Source of the DNA: Fratercula arctica
Lineage: Eukaryota; Chordata; Aves; Charadriiformes; Alcidae
Length of the DNA: 64,000 nucleotides
Assembly: GCA_947846985.1 (NCBI GenBank)
Contig: CANTUZ010000009.1
Span: 682,001 to 746,000, forward strand
Direction: 5' to 3'
Part shown: in pieces, positions 57,591 to 64,000 of the stretch
Layout: every line of letters begins with the position of its first letter
How positions within the stretch are numbered: position 1 is the stretch's first letter
Made by a program: the position numbers and the translations under genes
The notes under the pieces: generated by a model
Seen by the model: only the letters and a program-made list of their open reading frames with translations
Database searches by the model: none
Told to the model about the DNA's origin: nothing

Positions 57591-58320
57591 CTCTAATGGC
57601 AAGAAGGCACCGCAGCCCCTTCCCTCGCACCCACAGCAATCCCCGCTCCACATGCTGCCTCCCCGCGAGGAGCTGCAGCAGCGTCAGGACGCCCACCCCG
57701 TCCTCCGCGGTGGGTTTGCTGCCCTGCCCCACCAGCCCCACGCCTGCGGGGGGGCAGCAGACCCCCGAGCTGGGGGCATCCAGGGATGCAGCCGGGCAAA
57801 GGCACCCAGCCACGGCCCAGCCTCCTGCCAGCAGGCTCCCATTAAACGCCACCCGTCAGCGCTGTCAGTCCGTCCCACAGCGGCCGTCACTCCGCCGAGG
57901 GCGGCGAGGGAAGGGCTGGGATGCTGCCCGCTCCGCAGGCATTGCATAAGCAGCGGCTTTTGTCCGCTGAGCCGCACAGCCAGCAATGGCACGTCAAGCA
58001 AACCGCGCTCCATCCTCTCTGACAGCTTCTTCCTGAAGAACAACGGCCGCGACGCGGCTATTAAGCCTGATTTCTAATAAGGACCTTTATTTTAAAGAAG
58101 GTTGTGCAAAATAATACACAACGCTGACAGCCCAGGACTTCAAAACCCCATCGCTCGTGTTAGCCCAGCTCGGAAACAGCAGTGGAGCACGAGGTGCCAC
58201 GTGAAGGAGCGTGTTCCCAAATCACCCTCCTGTTCAGATTCTCCGGCGTCTGACAGAAAGCTCTAACTCGCAGCCGCTGCCCTCACCGATGCCGGCAGGA
58301 GGGGGGTGGGTTTACCCGAG
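57591..58320. other. GC-rich unique DNA, nothing recognised
   Basis: A small perfect hairpin CAGCGG/CCGCTG with a 7-base loop lies at 57,951-57,969. No gene or repeat family. Confidence 0.4.
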
Positions 58321-58830
58321 CACTGGCTATGGCCAGGCTTGGAAAAACCGGAAATATGAGGAAATCCTGTCTCCATAAAACATGAGTTATGGCTTTACAA
58401 GCTTTTTCCCTTGCAGCAAGGCGCTCGCGCACCTGGGCGGCTGTAGAAACCCAAAGCTGGAGAGGTTATATCCCAGCATCGCCGGGCGGGAACAAAACTG
58501 CAGATACATAAATCTGGCTGTAATTGTGGAAATACATTGGAGACTGCGATAACGAAAAGCCACAGGATTACACAGGATTGGGAAATGCACTGTACTGTAA
58601 GATCAGCACCTCCGCCTGACAAAAGGAAAATTGATTCAGACAAAAATGTTCTAAATGGTTTATATTCTTAATATGTTATCAAATTAGTTACAAAGATGTA
58701 ACAGCAGTAGATGTAATTTACCTATTTCATGCAAGCACTAGATACTCTGCAACGCGGTAAATTGATTTACAAAGCTGGGAGGCAAAGCAGTATTACAAGA
58801 GATTATTTATTGACCCAGAGATAGCAAACC
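58321..58830. other. AT-rich island, candidate conserved non-coding element
   Basis: AT-rich, strongest from 58,620 to 58,780, with TTATCAAATTAGTTACAAAG near 58,675 and ATTGATTTAC near 58,761. Non-repetitive and bounded by GC-rich DNA. Confidence 0.4.
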
Positions 58831-59440
58831 GCACATAGGGGAAAGGGGGGTCCGTGCCCTCCCTGCCCGCTCCGGCAGCCCCCGGCATGGAGGGCTGACG
58901 GGGGAGAGGCTCCGGAGGGTGCTCGGGGGGAGCGATGGCTTCCAGGGTAACCTCTGGCAGGGCAAAGCTTGACAGAGCGGGCGGCATGTCGTACTTTCTC
59001 AGTCTATATCATAATTCCCATTAAGATAACCCCTAGCCGTGGAAAAGCACTTTTAGATACTGCTTCAAATAAATTAAATGCATTAAAACACTCTTATGAT
59101 TCCATGATTCTTTTATAGACGGGAAGCTGCAGGTGTCCACGTGGACAGCTGATTGCTGCCACCTCCCCAGCCACCCCCCAGGTGACATTCACCTTCCATG
59201 CACTCTGGATAACAAGCACGGCAACGATGCTACTGCTTATTCCAGGACTTCCCTTAAAAGCGGCGCAGGCCAGGGCGATGTAACACAGAGGCCGCTTTTC
59301 CCCCAGCATCCCTGGAGAAATGCGGGAAGGGCTGATGTGCTACCGCCTGCCTTCCCGCGGATGCTTCACCCCTGCGGGACGTCTGCCCTTCAACGCCAGC
59401 ACAGAATCCCTCAGGCTTCCTGAGCACCCTCTCCTTGTCG
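58831..59440. other. Mixed unique DNA, nothing recognised
   Basis: GC-rich to 58,980, AT-rich to about 59,110 (AATAAATTAAATGCATTAAA near 59,068), then balanced. Confidence 0.38.
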
Positions 59441-59626
59441 CCAAACACACCCTGTCTTCAGCTCTTTCCCACCAAAAGGTAATTACCTTAAGAGCTCATT
59501 ACGACTACAGGATGTGCAATTACTGCCTGGAAATAATGCACTATTTTTAGCACGTCAGAGTAAAAAGTGGCAGATTGACAGGAATTACCCCTCAAGCACT
59601 AAGGCAACTGGCTTGTTAAAACTGGC

Positions 59627-59650
59627 TTTTTTTTTTTTTTTTTTTTTTTT
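59627..59650. repeat. Poly-T run (T24)
   Basis: Twenty-four T residues, preceded by AT-rich unique sequence. No retroelement body recognised. Confidence 0.95.
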
Positions 59651-61420
59651 AGCTAGAAAATAAGTTCCCGCCCCTTCAGAGCGGGTGGGCACCACCAGCA
59701 GAGCTGGGGCAGGATCCGCTCCTGCCGACCATCCTCTCCTTCATCCCGCCCCAGTTCCCCGGCTGGTGGCTGGTGGACACGCCTGGGCTGGGGATCTACT
59801 GCTCTGCCTCCGGCTCTTCTGCCACGTCTTCACGCACGGACTGGTTACAGCAAGCCCTTCATGGTCCCAGGGCCACCCCGGACAGGTGTCACATCTCCCT
59901 TCCAGGGCTGGCGTGGAGCCACGTGTCCCCTGTCTGCAGTGACAGCCCCCTGGAGTCACCTATCCCATCGGAGCAACCCTGTCCCCTGCAGGGATCCACG
60001 CAGAGATCCTGGGTGTCCTCAAGACCTGGGGAGGGAAACGGTCCAGTCTTGCTTTCCGGGCAGCCACCAAAATGCAAAGACAAACGGCCACATGTCCAAG
60101 GAGGCAGTGACAGAGGATGGAAAAGGAAGATGCTCGACGGAACCCTCAAAACAACAAATATCCCAAAGATGCCGCTCAGGTCTCCAGAATTGCCCCCTGT
60201 GTCTGAGGAGATCCTTTTGAACCTCCTGTCGCTCCTATCACCTGTTACGGACGTTGTCCCCATGACAAACACCAAGGTGTCATCCTGCACCAGCCTGGGG
60301 ACGTGCACACGAGCTGGCAGCCGTGGTGGCCACCCCACCGCCCACTGCAGACCCCGATGGGGTAGACGAGGCTGACCGGGGCTCGCTGCTGCCCAGGGAG
60401 GGGCCATGGGGATGATCTTCCCAAAAAAGCAGCAGTCCTACTGCCCCATTCCCAGGGACACCGTCACGAGCACAAAACCCTCTCGTCGTGCTCCTCAGCC
60501 CCGGCGCACAACAGCCCGCGGTCACCACGGACGACTGCAGGCAGGCAGAAATATGTCTGGGTGAAGAAAAAGCCCAGGAGGTGAAACGCTTGGGAGATTT
60601 CAGTCTCCAAGGCAGAAAAAGGTAAAAGAAAGGGCCGATGCACATGCAAATAACGGTGTCCTTGGCTGGAAGCAGCCAACCTCCCCAGTCCCTGCCAGGA
60701 ATTCCCCATTCCCCTCCCCAGACCATGGGAACAGGTAATGGTCTCACACCACCTCCCCTCCCGCAGCTCCCAGCAGAGCTTTCTTTATTCCCACCGCCAG
60801 GGCACAGCACGTCCCTGCAGAGCACCGGCGCTTTCGCCACACTGACACGGCTCAGAACGGCAGCACTGCTGCTCCCCAGCCCCAGCAGGCAGGTGGCACC
60901 ACGTCACACGCTCCATGGAGGGAAACCTACGCTATGGACACAACTAAATGGTCTCCCAGTACATCATCCCAGGATGCGAGATAAATTCCAGCTGCCGCAG
61001 CCCCAGCAGCCACCAGCCACCCTTGGGCACCGTCACCACCCAGCCCACGTCCTCCTGGCCTTCAGCAGTCCCCTGCCCCAGCTCAGAGCTTCGCAGGAGC
61101 TCCCTAAAAAAAGGAAAACCTGGCGGGGAGGCCACTGTGCCCACAGCCGCGGACTCGACAGGCACCGAGCAGCAGCTCTGCCCCGTGCACCGGCCACCCT
61201 GTCCCTCCCGTCACTGCTCCCAGCAGCTGAAGCGGCTTCAGGAGAGGTTTCATCCCGTGCAGCCGCCCAGCTGTGCCCTTCTCCTCTCCCAGACCAGCTC
61301 AGCAGACGAATCCCACGCCCAGAGCTATGAGGCAGCAGCCTCAGGCACCATGGAAGGGGCAGAAGTGAGGAGAGCGATGGAGGGGACACAGCGCAGAGGA
61401 AAAGGAAAGCTGCTGGATTA
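59651..61420. other. Mostly GC-rich unique DNA, no gene recognised
   Basis: Frames of 120-230 codons overlap on both strands between 59,773 and 61,440. No domains or splice structure recognised. Confidence 0.42.
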
Positions 61421-61620
61421 TGTCTAATGGGATCTGACACAGGAGGGTTTTCTCTGGGCTATCCTTTAAAAAAAATTGTTCTACCATAAGAGGAAAAAAA
61501 ATCCAGGTAGTTTCTAAAATAAAAAATGCACTCCTGTGCCACAGCAGAGAGGAAGGAGGCATTAACATTTCCAGATCTGGTGATTTTTTAAATCTCCTGC
61601 ATAGTAACCTTAGCCCAATT
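61421..61620. other. AT-rich block, possible small conserved element
   Basis: Short A/T-rich stretch with runs of A and T. Nothing else recognised. Confidence 0.28.
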
Positions 61621-61822
61621 TCCAAGGAACCAGCACTCAGTGGGGCCGGACCACGTGCAGGCGCTGGTGCCACCCCCGCGCCTGCCGCACGCCCAGCGCG
61701 GGACACCCATCCCGTCCCTTCCAACCAGCACCGCGCGCCCCGGCCCTCGGCAGCGTTCCCCCGCCATGGGAGGAGGAGGAGGAGGCTGCTCCCTCGGCCG
61801 GGCGGGACACGACCGAAAACCA

Positions 61823-61882
61823 GGGAGGGAGAGAGGGATGGAGGGAGGATGGAGGGAGGAGGGAGGGAGGATGGAAGGAAGA
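61823..61882. repeat. (GGGA/GGAT)n purine-rich tract
   Basis: Imperfect GGGA, GGAT and GGAA units on an almost pure purine strand. A short GGA run precedes it at 61,769-61,785. Confidence 0.9.
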
Positions 61883-62380
61883 GTGCTGCCTTGCAGCTGT
61901 GCAGACAAATCGCCCAGCCGCAGAGATGATCCAACCCATTTCGTTGGGTTTTCATAGCTTCAAAGGAACCCAAAATCCTCCCGGCTGTGCCGAGAGCTGC
62001 ACAGTTCCCCCAAAGCCGCCTGCTGCGACGTGACAGCCCCGAGGCCCCGCCGCGCCGGCACTCGCAGCCACGGTGACAGGTCCTCCAGCACCCCTGGGCA
62101 GGGGAAGGCGCGCCGGGAACGCAGGGAACGACGGGGTGACACTGAGTCACTGAAGAAACGTCTGAGACATGTTCTCCTCAGGCTGCTTCACTTCCCCGCG
62201 GGTGACGGAGAGCCGGGGGGCAGTTGGGTGCCCAAGGAGGGGACGAGCCCCACAGCCAAAGCCCTCCTCGCCCAGCCAGCGCCCGCACGTACCCGGCATC
62301 CCAACGCCATCCGCTGCAGGAGCAGTCAGCCACCTTCCCAAGCGCCGTGCAGAGCCCCTCCTCGCGCCATGAAGAGCTCT
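61883..62380. other. GC-rich unique DNA, nothing recognised
   Basis: Composition-driven frames on both strands. Confidence 0.4.
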
Positions 62381-62900
62381 GTAGGAACCGACTTTACGGC
62401 TCCTTTCTAAATCTCAGCTATAAAAACGCACGTGCAATGCATGGCTACCTGCAGCTACCTCCTACCAGCCGTGCAGCGATGCTCTCTGGAGTCTCTCCAT
62501 AAGCAGTGACAGATACAAGGGAAGCGTAGGATGATGTCAAATATGCTTAAAATGTGTATGGGTTACTACGCCATGAATATTTTAAGGGCTTGAGTGAATC
62601 TGTTGCTAACCGTGTACCGAGCTCCACTGGCCCTCTCAGCCCTTCCCTCGGCAGCGGATGCCATCCAGGAAAAAGCATCGTATTTTCACCCTGGTGCTAT
62701 CACCGTTGTCTAACTGACACTCTAAATAAAGGCCAGAATAATTGTAGCACTTAGAGAAGAATCAAGCGCATTCAAAATAGTCTCTTTTAGCCTCTGTAGT
62801 CTATCAGATGATTTTATTTCCCCAAACACACCTAAAAGGCAGCACGCCATAAGCATTCACGCTCTTCATGCTTGCTCCAAGTGTTATTTCATGCACGCTT
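62381..62900. other. Balanced to AT-leaning segment, possible conserved element
   Basis: Lower GC than flanks, with several TATT/AATA words at 62,520-62,600 and 62,700-62,830. No repeat or coding identity. Confidence 0.28.
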
Positions 62901-63763
62901 GCTCACTTGGAAGAATACAAGAGCAAAATGGCACCATACTTCCTTTGCCTGGCCTCGGAGAAAATACCGGGGAAGGGAACGGCACAGCTCCTTCAGCAAC
63001 ATCGACCCGTCAGCGCTACCAGCACACGGCGCGGGGTGCCCCGGCACAGGTTTGCCCAGGAAGCTGCCGCAGATCTTAAATCACCCCATCACTTGCAGAC
63101 AAGCTGCTACCCCCACCAGGAACAATTTGGGTTGATTCTGGCCAACGCACCACTGCCGTCATGAACTTCCCTTCCCCCTCCCCGATTTAACAGATTTAGG
63201 AGAATCATTCAAATCCTCATTTTATCTATTATCATCCAAGTGTGGATACTGTTATAGCAGCACAAAGAAAAGGAAGCAGCAGCGCTGGCAGCTGCTTGCG
63301 CTGCCTGCGGAATGGAGTAGGAGACCATTTCAGCAAGGCAGGCATAAAAAAATTTATCAAAACGACTAATAGTAACTGACAGGAGGCCGTAATTCAACAG
63401 AGGCTCCGCAGGCCCTGCCGAAAAACCCCACGCTGCAGCACACAGGCGGTATCGGATGCGCTCTCCTGTGCCGACTGCCAACAAGTTCAGAGCTGGGGAC
63501 ACGGCAGAGCTGCGCGTGCGTCGCGCCACCGCGCTCTCCCGGCACCAGGGCAGTTACCAGCTTAGAGCTGCGTGTTCCCTTATTCCAAAAGCAAGGGCAA
63601 AGGGGCTTATCTATTTACTTGCTTCCATGTTTACTCTTGCCTACTTCGTTTGTTATTGTGACTCAAGCTGGATCCCTCCCCATGTGCCTTAACGATGCTG
63701 CTCATCAGCCACGTTTCTGAAGGTGCCTCCGCTGCAACGCTGCACCGGGATGCTTGCCCTGTG
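62901..63763. other. Mixed unique DNA, nothing recognised
   Basis: AT-rich around 63,180-63,390, otherwise balanced to GC-rich. Frames of about 100 codons, no domain. Confidence 0.4.
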
Positions 63764-64000
63764 CATAGAATCATAGAATCACAGACTGGTTTGGGTGGGA
63801 AGGGACTTTAAAGGCCACCCAGTGGCACCCCCTGCCCTGGGCAGGGACACCTCCCACCAGCCCAGGCTGCTCCAAGCCCCGTCCAACCTGGCCTTGAACC
63901 CCTCCAGGGATGGGGCAGCCACAGCTTCTCTGGGCAGCCTGGGCCAGGGGCTCACCCCCCTCACAGCCAAGAATTTCCTCCTCACATCTCATCTCAATCT
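63764..64000 (-). mobile_element. CR1 LINE 3' end (antisense), cut by the window edge
   Basis: Begins CATAGAATCATAGAATCACAG, the reverse complement of the CR1 3' octamer tail. It runs through the same blocks as the copy at 54,098 and continues further ('cacagcttctctgggcagcc', 'ctcacagccaagaatttcct') to the last base. It is thus at least 237 bp and extends beyond the window. It differs from the earlier copy at two of 134 shared positions. Confidence 0.96.

Noticed and set aside
57951..57969. Hairpin as a microRNA precursor
   Set aside because: Only 6 paired bases with a 7-base loop; far too short.
61700..61726. CR1-like CCCTTCCAACC word
   Set aside because: Too short, with no adjoining CR1 sequence or octamer tail.
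1..64000. CRISPR array, prophage, operon or insertion sequence
   Set aside because: The tandem arrays are minisatellites without spacers, and nothing prokaryotic is present.

Overview
The window is vertebrate, almost certainly bird, nuclear DNA. The main evidence is several copies of the CR1 non-LTR retrotransposon. Two end with the bird-type 3' octamer (ATTCTATG)n in antisense, one shows it in sense, and two are much older and more diverged CR1 relics. The mosaic of GC-rich, partly CpG-rich stretches and short AT-rich islands, with few interspersed repeats, is also typical of bird genomes. The species cannot be named from the sequence alone. There are no bacterial, phage, CRISPR or operon signatures.

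I find no protein-coding gene or exon that I can support. Many long open frames exist, but they lie in GC-rich DNA where stop codons are rare, often run on both strands at once, are low in complexity, and show no recognisable domain. The window therefore reads as intergenic or deep intronic DNA.

Layout. Positions 1-5,500 hold an ATCC microsatellite, an antisense CR1 fragment (531-672) and two AT-rich islands (2,338-2,920 and 3,291-3,660, the second with three POU/octamer-like sites). From 5,500 to 18,000 GC-rich DNA alternates with AT-rich islands, with a 38-bp minisatellite at 6,351-6,495. From 18,000 to 22,200 there is a pair of related ~105-bp elements (18,111-18,216 and 21,925-22,030), plus a 35-bp duplication and a 5 x 40-bp minisatellite. 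From 25,800 to 26,320 lies an ancient CR1 reverse-transcriptase relic. From 30,400 to 36,200 there are AT-rich islands, a (CTG)12 repeat, polypyrimidine tracts and a T-box-like inverted pair. From 38,600 to 40,520 there are an ancient CR1 3' end and a younger sense CR1 3' end. From 44,000 to 50,500 there are tandem duplications, CpG-rich patches and a homeodomain-site-rich island. From 52,100 to the end there are AT-rich islands (one with a tight GATA cluster) and two nearly identical antisense CR1 copies, the last cut by the window edge.

If the window has a function beyond housing repeats, the most likely one is a cis-regulatory landscape around a gene outside it. That is inference from base composition and motif clusters. 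Cross-species conservation would be the decisive test, and I could not run it. All repeat identifications come from memory of the families, not from a search.
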